27,409 nt of DNA from CAYYOS01 sp964473355 (GTDB lineage Bacteria; Pseudomonadota; Gammaproteobacteria; Burkholderiales; REEB80): positions 1 through 27,409 of the forward strand of contig CAYYOS010000011.1 in assembly GCA_964473355.1 (NCBI GenBank), given 5' to 3'. Numbering within the stretch: the first letter of the stretch is position 1; each line of letters starts with the position of its first letter. Position numbers and translations under genes: made by a program. Below are positions 7,242 to 14,886 of this stretch, piece after piece. The notes under the pieces are model-generated. The model searched no databases, was not told the origin of the DNA, and was given only the letters and a program-made list of their open reading frames with translations.

Positions 7242-9011
7242 ATGGGCAAGGGGTATAAGCATTATCCGCTTTCTTTGTTGCTGTTAATGGCGCCGGTCTG
7301 GGTTTTTGCTAACCCCGCCAGTGAGCTTAAGTCGCAACTTGTGCAGCGCCTAAAAGCGGGCGAGGCTCAGAACGTGATTGTGGTTCTACACGAAGAAAAG
7401 GGAATCCCATCTTTGAAGTTTGGTGATTCCGGCGCGGGTGTGGATCGCATCGAGATGCAAAATAAAATAGCGAGCTACTCAACAAAGAAAATTCGCTTGT
7501 TCGCAAAATTATCCGCGCAAATCGAATCCAGAAAGTTTTTTAGTCATTTACCGATCGCCGCTGTTCGCGTGCATAGTTCTGCCGCCTTAAGCGCATTGCT
7601 CGCCAGTCCAGAAGTCGCCGAAGTATACCCAGACAAAATTAACTATCCGACCTTGGTACAAAGCCTGCCTTTAATTCAACAACCCCAAGCGGCAAATCTC
7701 GGTTATGGCGGAGCGGGAACCACTATCGTCGTGTTAGATACCGGCGTGGATTATTCGCGAAGTGTGTTTGGTAGCTGCACGGCGCCGAACACCTCGGGGT
7801 GCAAAATTGCAGCTGCAGTGGATATTGCGCCGGATGACTATTACAAAGACAGCCATGGTCATGGTACCAACGTTGCAGGTATTGTTTTGGGTGTCGCGCC
7901 CGAGGCACGGATCGCGGCTCTCGATGTATTTGAAGGGGAGGGCGCCTGGGATAGCGACGTCATCGCGGGGATTAACTGGGCTATCGCTAACAAAGACCTA
8001 TATAACATTGTCGCCCTCAACTTGAGTCTCGGTGATGGCAAAAAATACACCGCGCCGCTGTTAAAGGATCCTTATAAACCTGCAATTGATCACGCGCGCG
8101 CTATGGGGATTTTAACGGTGGCCGCTTCCGGTAATGAAAATTTTTTAGATGGCTTGGGCTCTCCCGCAGCTATCGATGGTGTGGTATCGGTGGGTGCCGT
8201 TTATGATGCGCCTCTCGGCCCAGTTGCGTGTGACCCCAGCCCCGCTAGCGATAAGGTCGCATGTTTCTCTAACAGTGCGTCGTTCTTAACGCTGCTGGCT
8301 CCGGGTTCATCTATCACCGCCGCCGGTGTACGCATGAGCGGCACATCCCAAGCGAGCCCCCATGTTGCCGGCGCCATCGCGGTATTGCGCGCTGCTTTCC
8401 CCAAAGAAACACTAGAGCAAACTGTAGCACGCTTAAAGAGCGGCCCATTAATTACTGACCCGCGTAACGGCATTGCCAAGCCACGCTTAGATATGATGAT
8501 GGCGCTGGGACAAGCATTGAATAAAACGGTATCGGCGNNNNNNNNNNAGGTCATAGAATTTTATAATACCAACCTTAAGCATTATTTTCTGACCGTAAGC
8601 AAAGACGAGGCCGCCGGCATCGACCAAGGCCACGCAGGATTAGGCTGGGTGCGCACCGGTTATGGCTTTAAAGCTTGGACCAAGGCCGCTAATCCGCCCG
8701 CAGAAGCAGTGGAAGTTTGTCGTTTTTATGGTCGCGGCCCAAATTCGCATTTTTATGCTGTCGCTGGACCGGAATGTGAGCAAGTTAAAAAAGATGCTGG
8801 TTGGCAATTCGAACAAGGAACACAATTTTACGTTTATGTCCCGCAAGGTGGTGGGTGCCCACAAAATACGCAAGCGGTACAGCGGCTCTATAATAATCGC
8901 TTTTTTGCCAACGATTCGAACCATCGTTACGTAACCAACAGTGCTATATATCAATCGATGGCGGCAACCGGATGGGTCGGCGAAGGTGTGGCGATGTGCG
9001 CGCCTATGTAA
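7242..9011 (+). CDS. Secreted subtilisin-like (S8) serine protease with DUF5648-like C-terminal domain, contains assembly gap
   Basis: ATG 7242 is chosen because AAAGGA at 7230-7235 lies six bases upstream; an in-frame TTG at 7236 would touch it. A signal peptide (LSLLLLMAPVWVFA) is followed by a propeptide-like region and an S8 catalytic domain. The catalytic Asp is in VVLDTGVDYS, His in DSHGHGTNVAG and Ser in GTSQASPHVAG, with the oxyanion Asn in AASGNEN, so the triad is complete. After a 10-N gap (8538-8547) comes a domain with EFYNTNLKHYFLT, GWVRTGYGFKAW and ATGWVGEGVAMC, resembling DUF5648, a module on exported betaproteobacterial proteins. The frame is kept across the gap, but the gap length is not reliable. 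The GEMM aptamer in the leader implies control by cyclic-di-GMP. Substrate unknown; probably exported or surface-associated. Confidence 0.9.
   Translation: MGKGYKHYPLSLLLLMAPVWVFANPASELKSQLVQRLKAGEAQNVIVVLHEEKGIPSLKFGDSGAGVDRIEMQNKIASYSTKKIRLFAKLSAQIESRKFFSHLPIAAVRVHSSAALSALLASPEVAEVYPDKINYPTLVQSLPLIQQPQAANLGYGGAGTTIVVLDTGVDYSRSVFGSCTAPNTSGCKIAAAVDIAPDDYYKDSHGHGTNVAGIVLGVAPEARIAALDVFEGEGAWDSDVIAGINWAIANKDLYNIVALNLSLGDGKKYTAPLLKDPYKPAIDHARAMGILTVAASGNENFLDGLGSPAAIDGVVSVGAVYDAPLGPVACDPSPASDKVACFSNSASFLTLLAPGSSITAAGVRMSGTSQASPHVAGAIAVLRAAFPKETLEQTVARLKSGPLITDPRNGIAKPRLDMMMALGQALNKTVSAXXXXVIEFYNTNLKHYFLTVSKDEAAGIDQGHAGLGWVRTGYGFKAWTKAANPPAEAVEVCRFYGRGPNSHFYAVAGPECEQVKKDAGWQFEQGTQFYVYVPQGGGCPQNTQAVQRLYNNRFFANDSNHRYVTNSAIYQSMAATGWVGEGVAMCAPM
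8538..8547. other. Assembly gap (10 N)
   Basis: Ten Ns in the linker between the protease domain and the DUF5648-like C-terminal domain. The flanking sequences read in one frame as given, but the missing length is unknown and the two sides could in principle belong to different genes. Confidence 0.99.
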
Positions 9012-9324
9012 GGATGATTGATGTTAACTTGATCATTGAAATAGGGTCTGCCCGCAAACACCTTTAAAAAAAGATTCCTAAACTTCGTTGCTAAGGTTGT
9101 TTTGGAAGTGGAAGTTAACTTCTCGGCTTGTTGAATTTTCATCGTTTTTGCGCAACTCTCGTCTTAGACTCATCACTGAACCTCGCGATTCCGGCCGTTA
9201 GTCGCTGTCTGGCTGGCACGGTTAGTGCTCCTCGTAGATAAGGAATACCTATCGCCCCAATCAGGTTGGTTATCCAATTTACGGTGGGTTTAAAAGCCGT
9301 TTGCCGTCAATCGTGGAGTTGCGT
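9012..9324. other. Intergenic region before the PhnD-like gene
   Basis: 313 bases without a convincing gene. It has a 12-bp palindrome GAAGTTAACTTC (9111-9122). A weak promoter candidate TTGGTT-N17-TTTAAA (9266-9294) would give a leader of about 25 nt before the ATG at 9325. No terminator with a U-tract and no second GEMM aptamer were seen. Confidence 0.4.
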
Positions 9325-10170
9325 ATGAAAGTTATTTTTTTAGTCTGGCTTTTTTTGATGGCCCAACCAGTGACAGCACTGGAGATTACTTCAATAAATG
9401 AGAGCTCGCCTAGTCTGCTCCGCTTTGCCATTGTTCCGCAGCAATCACCTCGGGAACTCGCGAAGCGCTGGGGCCCAATTATTCAATATATCAGCGAGCG
9501 CGCCAATGTGCCTCTGCAGTTTCAAACCGCTAATAGCCTTACCACCTACCAACAGGAAATGAAAGCGGGTGTCTACGATATTGCTTTCATCAACGCCTAT
9601 TATTATGTCGCCTTCAGCAAAGAAGCTGGCTACAAAGTTTTCGCTCAAGAGAAGGACGCTAAATTCATAAGCATTATGGTGGTACGCAAAGACAGCCCCG
9701 TTCAAACTATCGAGGAACTCAACGGCAAACAGCTGGCGTTCCCCGGTCCTACCGCGGTGACGTCGTTGCTGGCAAACACTCACCTTAAAGCCAGGAATGT
9801 TCATTTCTCGACTAACTACGTGTTATCCATGGACTCCGTGTATCGGGCTGTAGCTAAAGGCCTTTTTCCAGCAGGCCTGGGAGAGGCACGGACCTTCGGC
9901 AGCATGGAACCCGAGATTCGCGATCAGCTAAGGGTGCTCTGGTCGGCTGACCCAATGCCACCATTTACTTTTAGTGCTCACCCGCGCGTGCCCCCTGCCT
10001 CTTTGCAAAAAATCCAACAGGCGATGCTGGCAATGGCGGATGATCCGAAGGGCCTGGAGTTGCTTAAGGCCGTGAATATGAAGGGCTTCGCCGTGGCTCA
10101 CGCCAGCGAGTACGAGGCCATACGTAAACTCAAACTGTTGCCGCTGGAGGAGCCAGTAAAGGGTGATTAA
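9325..10170 (+). CDS. PhnD-like periplasmic solute-binding protein
   Basis: 281 residues from ATG 9325, which has GGAG six bases upstream; this start is preferred to the in-frame TTG at 9301. The N-terminus is a signal peptide (MKVIFLVWLFLMAQPVTA). The mature protein follows the phosphate/phosphite/phosphonate-binding (PhnD-like) fold: LRFAIVPQQSPRELAKRWGP, QTANSLTTYQQEM, GVYDIAFINAYYYV, and the hinge segment VRKDSPVQTIEELNGKQLAFPGPTA. There are no ABC permease or ATPase genes nearby. The next gene, 90 nt downstream of its stop, is a membrane GGDEF-EAL protein with a periplasmic domain. The context therefore suggests a ligand-sensing partner rather than a transporter subunit. Ligand unknown. 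Confidence 0.88.
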   Translation: MKVIFLVWLFLMAQPVTALEITSINESSPSLLRFAIVPQQSPRELAKRWGPIIQYISERANVPLQFQTANSLTTYQQEMKAGVYDIAFINAYYYVAFSKEAGYKVFAQEKDAKFISIMVVRKDSPVQTIEELNGKQLAFPGPTAVTSLLANTHLKARNVHFSTNYVLSMDSVYRAVAKGLFPAGLGEARTFGSMEPEIRDQLRVLWSADPMPPFTFSAHPRVPPASLQKIQQAMLAMADDPKGLELLKAVNMKGFAVAHASEYEAIRKLKLLPLEEPVKGD

Positions 10171-10260
10171 TTCGCTTCTCGGGTCTGCTTTAACGCTAGA
10201 AAGCTTCAGCCATTGTTCCGGCCCCCATGTCGAGCCGGGCATTTTACGAATGAAATAGTT

Positions 10261-12420
10261 ATGTCGTTCCGCCTTAAAACGATTTTTGGCATTTTATTTA
10301 TTCAAGCGACGTTGCTATTGATTCTTAATTGGTACGGCTTTAATTCATTCAAGTCAGCGACTAACGAAGAACTGGTTAAGCGTGCCGAGACTACTACAGC
10401 TTTGTTCGCATCAACTACCAATAATGCTGTTTTAGCGTCAGATCTGGCTGCCCTGGAAAGTTTCGTGGACGAGATGCTCACCAATCGGGACATCGTTTAT
10501 GCCCGAGTTGTGGCCAAGGATTTGGTCCTCGCCCAAGGTGGCAACCCCGCCGCTTTGGCGAGGACATTTCAAGCTGACCGGGACTTTGCAAGTGTTAAGG
10601 ATGGTATATTTGATGCGTACGCAAATATTGATATTGCAACGCAAAAGTACGGGCGCGTCGAGCTTGGCTTCACGACCAAAAGGATTGAGCAGGTCCTGGC
10701 TGGAGCGCGCCATAAATTGTTGGTTTTCGATGCATTGGCGTTGTCATTGCTGGCCGTTTTCTCTTACTTCCTGGGGCTTTATTTGACCCGGGGACTGGAG
10801 AGCTTGAATAATGCCACGAGACGCGTCGCCGAAGGCAACTTAGGCTACCAAATCACGGTGCGAGGTAACGATGAACTCGCTCAAACCGCCAAAGCTTTTA
10901 ATGAGATGTCGAGTAAGCTCGCCGAATTAGCTCAAGAACACTTGCGCGCAGAAAACGAAGTCAAGCACTTGAATGCTGAACTAGAAAAGCGAGTGGAACT
11001 ACGCACGACTCAACTGGCAACGCTCAACAAACAACTTGAGCACCAATCTTTGCATGATTCCTTGACTCTTTTGCCCAATCGCACGCTATATCATGATCGA
11101 CTAGACCGAGCTATTCTTCTTGCCCGCCGCAACAATCAAACTTTTGCGCTCATGGCTTTGGATTTAGACCGCTTCAAACAGGTCAACGATTCACTGGGTC
11201 ATCACGCCGGCGATTTAGTTTTAAAAGAAACCGCGTCGCGGCTAAAGTCCTTATTGCGCCAGTCGGATACCGTCGCGCGTATGGGTGGTGACGAGTTTGC
11301 GCTGCTACTGCCTACCGCTACCAGCAAACAGGAAGCGACCGTGGTAGCCAAAAAGATAGTGATATTGTTTAAAGAGCCATTGGTTATTGACGGCCGCTCG
11401 ATCGATATGGGAGTTAGCATTGGGATCGCACTCTTCCCCCAGCACGGGGAGGATGCACCCACACTAATGCGCCGTTCCGATTCTGCCATGTACGCCGCTA
11501 AGCGCAATCAGGTAGGGCATGTTTGTTATGACTCCAACCTCGATGTCGAGGATGCCGAGCGCCTAACACTGCAAATGGATTTGCGACATGCACTGGGCCA
11601 CCAAGAGTTAATCTTGCATTACCAGCCAAAGATCGATTTTTCAACGTCTCGAGTGAGCGGTGTTGAGGCTCTGGTGCGCTGGCAACATCCCCGTTTGGGA
11701 TTGATTTTTCCCGATGCTTTTATCCCTATTGCAGAAGAAACCGGCTTGATGAAGCCGTTAACGCTAACCGTACTAGAACTGGCGTTGCTGCAATCTTCAA
11801 TTTGGACCGCCTCCAACTTACCTCTCACCGTCGCCATTAACATATCGGCTACTAACCTTCAGGACTCTGAATTTCCTGCGGACATTGAGAGGTTGCTAAA
11901 TACATATAATGTGGCAGCCGAAAATATTGAACTTGAAGTAACTGAAACAGCCATTATGAGCGATCCGATGAAGGCCATTGAAAATATTAAGAAGCTCAAC
12001 GACATGGGTTTGCAAATCGCCATCGACGACTTTGGGACGGGGTACTCTTCTATGGCCTACTTGCGAAAATTGTTGGTTTCAAAAATCAAGATAGATAAGT
12101 CTTTCGTGATTGATATGTATAACAGTAAGAATGACGAAGTTATCGTACGTTCTACGATAGATCTTGGTCACAATTTAGGGCTTTCCGTTCTGGCTGAGGG
12201 GGTTGAAACTCAAGCAGCCTGGGATCAGCTAAAAGAACTGGGATGCGATTCTGCGCAGGGCTACTTTATGGGGAGGCCTATGCCCCCCGTGGAGTTGGAA
12301 AAGTGGATCAAACAATCGCCGTGGGGGTTGGGCGAAGGTCATGAGTGTAAAGATCGGGAGCTTGAAAATAGCCAACTCCCTTTGTTTAGAATCCCACCTA
12401 AATCCGTCGCGATGAAGTGA
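10261..12420 (+). CDS. Membrane HAMP-GGDEF-EAL cyclic-di-GMP enzyme
   Basis: 719 residues from ATG 10261 (MSFRLKTIFGILF). Transmembrane helix 1 lies at about 5-25, a periplasmic domain at 26-150, helix 2 at about 156-178, then a HAMP domain and a coiled coil to about 260. The GGDEF domain keeps the catalytic GGDEF motif near residue 342 and an inhibitory I-site (RQSD, five residues before it), so it can probably make cyclic-di-GMP. The EAL domain (from about 440) keeps EALVRW near 469, NISATNL, EVTETA, IDDFGTGYSS, KIDKSF, AEGVET and AQGYFMGRP. These are the metal and catalytic residues of active phosphodiesterases. Both activities look intact, so the direction probably depends on the sensor input. 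The upstream PhnD-like protein is the obvious candidate partner for its periplasmic domain. Confidence 0.93.
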   Translation: MSFRLKTIFGILFIQATLLLILNWYGFNSFKSATNEELVKRAETTTALFASTTNNAVLASDLAALESFVDEMLTNRDIVYARVVAKDLVLAQGGNPAALARTFQADRDFASVKDGIFDAYANIDIATQKYGRVELGFTTKRIEQVLAGARHKLLVFDALALSLLAVFSYFLGLYLTRGLESLNNATRRVAEGNLGYQITVRGNDELAQTAKAFNEMSSKLAELAQEHLRAENEVKHLNAELEKRVELRTTQLATLNKQLEHQSLHDSLTLLPNRTLYHDRLDRAILLARRNNQTFALMALDLDRFKQVNDSLGHHAGDLVLKETASRLKSLLRQSDTVARMGGDEFALLLPTATSKQEATVVAKKIVILFKEPLVIDGRSIDMGVSIGIALFPQHGEDAPTLMRRSDSAMYAAKRNQVGHVCYDSNLDVEDAERLTLQMDLRHALGHQELILHYQPKIDFSTSRVSGVEALVRWQHPRLGLIFPDAFIPIAEETGLMKPLTLTVLELALLQSSIWTASNLPLTVAINISATNLQDSEFPADIERLLNTYNVAAENIELEVTETAIMSDPMKAIENIKKLNDMGLQIAIDDFGTGYSSMAYLRKLLVSKIKIDKSFVIDMYNSKNDEVIVRSTIDLGHNLGLSVLAEGVETQAAWDQLKELGCDSAQGYFMGRPMPPVELEKWIKQSPWGLGEGHECKDRELENSQLPLFRIPPKSVAMK

Positions 12421-12435
12421 GGCATCAGAAAAACT

Positions 12436-12632
12436 AAGCTTTGCGTCCTATTTACGAGAGCGCCTATCATAGGCTTTCTTAAAGTCTCTTACCGTGAAAA
12501 TTTGTATCCTCTCCGATAGTCATGATCACCGCGATTTACTGGCGAACGCCATAAAAGACGCCCGCACCAAAGAGGTCGAAGCGGTGCTGCACTGGAGACG
12601 TAGTCGCCCCTAGTACCCTTCATGTGGCTCCC
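12436..12632 (+). pseudogene. Truncated duplicate of the 5' end of the YfcE-like phosphodiesterase gene
   Basis: This segment aligns with 14828-15025, the promoter and first codons of the intact phosphodiesterase gene, at roughly 90% identity by eye. Reading from GTG 12494 gives VKICILSDSHDHRDLLANAI, the metallophosphoesterase N-terminus. A 2-base deletion near 12594 (CACTGGAGACG against CACTGTGGGGACG) shifts the frame and a stop follows at 12611-12613 after 39 codons. Homology ends near 12632. The promoter is copied too, with -10 TATCAT in place of TATAAT. It is not a functional enzyme: the second metal-binding GD, GNN and GHDH motifs are missing. The stop and last seven codons of the opposite-strand GGDEF gene lie inside it. 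Confidence 0.88.
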
Positions 12633-13704
12633 GGGACGGGTGACGGTATTCCCTGTATGAATTTTTGCCCGCCTTTTTTGCTTCGTACATTGCGAGATCA
12701 GCGTGACCCATCAAGGACTCCGCATCCTCACCCCCATCTGGAAAGGTCGCGATCCCGATGCTGGCAGTGAGGACACCACTTTGCCCGGTTGTGATATCTA
12801 TCTCAGTTAGCGCCTCCAGAATTTTTTCAGCTACCAGACCTGCATTATTAACGACTATGTCGTTTAGTAAAATTACGAATTCATCTCCGCCTAAGCGCGC
12901 TACTGTGTCACTCGCGCGCACCGCGCGAGTTAGCGCGATTGCGATTTCTTGGAGCACGCGATCTCCCGCAGCATGTCCCTGAGTGTCGTTGATAAACTTA
13001 AAGCCGTCGACATCGATAAAAAGTACCGCGAAAGTAGTGGACCGGCGCCGCGAAAGTGCAATAGCCTGATGTAAGTGCTCAAAAAACAACTCACGGTTAG
13101 GTAAATCCGTAAGTGAGTCACGAGTCGCCAATAGCGTCATTCGAGCATATAAATTGTTCAAATCGGCCATCGCCCGGTTTAGGCGCCCCAAAAGCATCGA
13201 AAAAAACACCGGCAAGGCAATAAGGCCCACCATCAAGCCCCCGATCACTAAGGGAGGACCGAGTAATGGGTTGCCATAGATAGCGGCAACGCCAAACCCA
13301 ATCACACTACCCAAGGTAGCTAGGCCAAGATAGCGCTGGCCATAGCGCAGGCCATTGCCTATCGTAACCCAAAGGAAGATGGGATAAAACATTAAGCCGG
13401 AGCTCCCGACCAAGACAGTGCTCAAGCTAAGCATGACCATGTCGGCTGTGATTCCGATGATACGTCGCGTTGGCGATTTTACTGGATGCCTAATAATAAC
13501 GGCGAGCAATAATAAAGCCAGGCCGAGATACATTGCGCAGTACCACAGATAGCGCTCGGACTCCTCCTCTAACCAACCTAGGTGCGCAGCGACATACACA
13601 GTAACCCAGACTGAGGCAACGATGACGACGCGAATTAGGGCTTGCTCAAATTCACTGTCTGGGCGTGTAGGCAGGTGCTTGATAATTCCGGCGGCTACTT
13701 TCAT
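12610..13704 (-). CDS. Membrane-bound GGDEF diguanylate cyclase
   Basis: 364 residues. The N-terminal half has about six hydrophobic helices (roughly 24-42, 52-72, 84-101, 105-117, 127-143, 148-170). It opens with RPDSEFEQALIRVVIV, which resembles the input region of RpfC-type sensors. The C-terminal GGDEF domain begins at DSLTDLPNRELFFEHL, with FIDVDGFKFINDTQGHAAGD, the catalytic GGDEF near residue 271 and an I-site RASD five residues before it. It should therefore be an active, product-inhibited cyclase. The start has only a weak Shine-Dalgarno. Its last residues (REPHEGY) and stop codon are read from the antisense strand of the phosphodiesterase remnant, so its 3' end is chimeric. The upstream minus-strand gene encodes the IPTL-CTERM CHRD protein. 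The input signal is unknown. Confidence 0.92.
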   Translation of the reverse strand: MKVAAGIIKHLPTRPDSEFEQALIRVVIVASVWVTVYVAAHLGWLEEESERYLWYCAMYLGLALLLLAVIIRHPVKSPTRRIIGITADMVMLSLSTVLVGSSGLMFYPIFLWVTIGNGLRYGQRYLGLATLGSVIGFGVAAIYGNPLLGPPLVIGGLMVGLIALPVFFSMLLGRLNRAMADLNNLYARMTLLATRDSLTDLPNRELFFEHLHQAIALSRRRSTTFAVLFIDVDGFKFINDTQGHAAGDRVLQEIAIALTRAVRASDTVARLGGDEFVILLNDIVVNNAGLVAEKILEALTEIDITTGQSGVLTASIGIATFPDGGEDAESLMGHADLAMYEAKKAGKNSYREYRHPSREPHEGY

Positions 13705-14085
13705 ATCTTTAAGAGAAAACCGATGAGGTAATGCTTAACCTGACTGTGCAGACGACCTTGCACTCGGATGACCTTAAGGATAGCCAAGCTGCAACGATGG
13801 GGGCGAATGTCAATATCACGGATAAATGCAAGCCTAACGCCTTCTAGAACTGAGCTTCACCCAAATAGTGTACTCGAAAACGCGCGCCATTTTTCTTTAC
13901 TAAGCTGGAGGTCGCTGAAAACTCACAATTATAAAGCAACAATGCTGGCGAAAAGTGCAGCTTCGTAGGTTACCGGCAGGCCGAAGAATCCTCATAGCGA
14001 AATTTGTGTGCTTTAGTCTCCGTGCCGCGAAAGTCGAGAGCAAGACTCCCTGAATTGAAGAAGAGTTACTCTATATCGACAACGC
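13705..14085. other. Intergenic region between the CHRD gene and the GGDEF gene
   Basis: 381 bases separate two minus-strand genes. A 66-codon plus-strand reading frame at 13768-13968 has no recognisable protein features and no ribosome binding site, so it is not called. There is no GEMM aptamer, no clear promoter for the GGDEF gene and no strong hairpin. A run of seven As just after the CHRD coding end (minus strand) is not a terminator tract. Confidence 0.4.
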
Positions 14086-14667
14086 TTAGACAGATTTTTT
14101 TCGGCCCACCCACCAAGACATAGGGAGCAGTAGCGAGAGAAACATAAGTCCCCATTGCGACAAAGTAGGAATAGGGGCCACGACAGTCGGTGGCGCATGC
14201 AAAATTTGTCCGCGAATCTCGCCCCCGGGGAATGCGGTGGTGTGAACATTAAAGTATAAATTACCTGCATCTAAATCGGCAATTTGCGCGGCGGTTAATG
14301 AAGCGCCGGCCGGGCAGTTAAAGGACCTGGGAAAATTCGGGGGGATTGTTACCGTAGGGTTAGGTATTAGGGTGAGGATAATAGGGCCGTTGGTTCCCGG
14401 AGCGCCTTGATGAATATGGGCGCCGGTCAGCTCCGCGGACAAGCCAATAGCAGTACCAGAGCAAGTAACCGTTGAGCCGGCTAGGGATAGGGTTCCCGAA
14501 CCGGTTGCCGTGCTTGTCGTAGGCGGAACTTCCTGCCCACCAGTTAAAACGCTGGTATAAAGTCCGTGCGCGGCATAAGCCAGAGATGGCTGGATGGCTG
14601 CCAACGTAAAGGCTAAAGCTGCAAGAATCCCCCGCGGGAATTTTTGAGTAAAAAAATTGTTTTGCAT
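14086..14667 (-). CDS. CHRD-domain surface protein with IPTL-CTERM sorting signal
   Basis: 193 residues. The start at 14667 (MQNNFFTQKF) is chosen because GGGAGG lies just upstream on the minus strand; a longer frame from 14715 lacks this. The signal peptide runs to about residue 32 (LAAIQPSLAYA). A CHRD domain follows with YTSVLTGGQEVPP, AELTGAHIHQGAPG and NLYFNVHTTAFPGGEIRGQIL. The C-terminus PIPTLSQWGLMFLSLLLPMSWWVGRKKSV divides into the IPTLxxWG motif, a hydrophobic helix and a basic end, which is the IPTL-CTERM signal. That signal is processed by an exosortase-type enzyme, none of which is in this window. The protein is probably exported and then handled at the envelope. CHRD domains occur in chordin and in bacterial surface proteins; the biochemical role is unknown. 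Confidence 0.9.
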   Translation of the reverse strand: MQNNFFTQKFPRGILAALAFTLAAIQPSLAYAAHGLYTSVLTGGQEVPPTTSTATGSGTLSLAGSTVTCSGTAIGLSAELTGAHIHQGAPGTNGPIILTLIPNPTVTIPPNFPRSFNCPAGASLTAAQIADLDAGNLYFNVHTTAFPGGEIRGQILHAPPTVVAPIPTLSQWGLMFLSLLLPMSWWVGRKKSV

Positions 14668-14722
14668 TGGTCCTCCCTTTCGACCTATTCTCAAGAAACC
14701 GAAGTAAAACCGCACCGCAAGT

Positions 14723-14750
14723 ATCGTAACACCTGAATCGCAAACTTCAA
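14723..14750 (-). promoter_or_regulatory. Candidate promoter of the CHRD gene
   Basis: On the minus strand TTGAAG (14745-14750), 16 nt, TACGAT (14723-14728), about 55 nt upstream of the chosen start. Only a moderate match to the sigma-70 consensus. Confidence 0.25.
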
Positions 14751-14832
14751 ACTCAATGAGCGCAGCATTAAGCCAGAAGTAATCGAAGTAAGCCGGGATT
14801 GTTCACGTCATTCGCGATAAAGTCAAAAAGCT

Positions 14833-14862
14833 TTGCGCCCTATTTGCGAGAGCGTCTATAAT
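14833..14862 (+). promoter_or_regulatory. Promoter of the phosphodiesterase gene
   Basis: TTGCGC (14833-14838), an 18-nt spacer and a perfect -10 TATAAT (14857-14862), 25 nt upstream of the GTG start at 14887. The same layout is present in the truncated copy at 12436-12632 with a weaker -10. Confidence 0.5.
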
Positions 14863-14886
14863 CGAGTTTTCTTAAAGTCTCTTACC

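Noticed and set aside
8640..8954. Overlapping reading frames of 90-104 codons on both strands within the protease C-terminal domain
   Set aside because: They overlap a frame with clear DUF5648-like motifs and have no ribosome sites or known domains.
9111..9122. Palindrome GAAGTTAACTTC as a regulatory site
   Set aside because: A single 12-bp palindrome without a known factor or second copy is weak evidence.
13768..13968. A 66-codon plus-strand reading frame between the GGDEF and CHRD genes
   Set aside because: No ribosome site, no recognisable composition or motif, and it lies in AT/GC-mixed non-coding sequence on the strand opposite the neighbours.
14668..14830. Second GEMM riboswitch, because GGGCGCAAAGC is seen on the minus strand near 14830
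   Set aside because: Only the short CGCAAAGC string matches; the rest of the aptamer is absent and the segment is the phosphodiesterase promoter.
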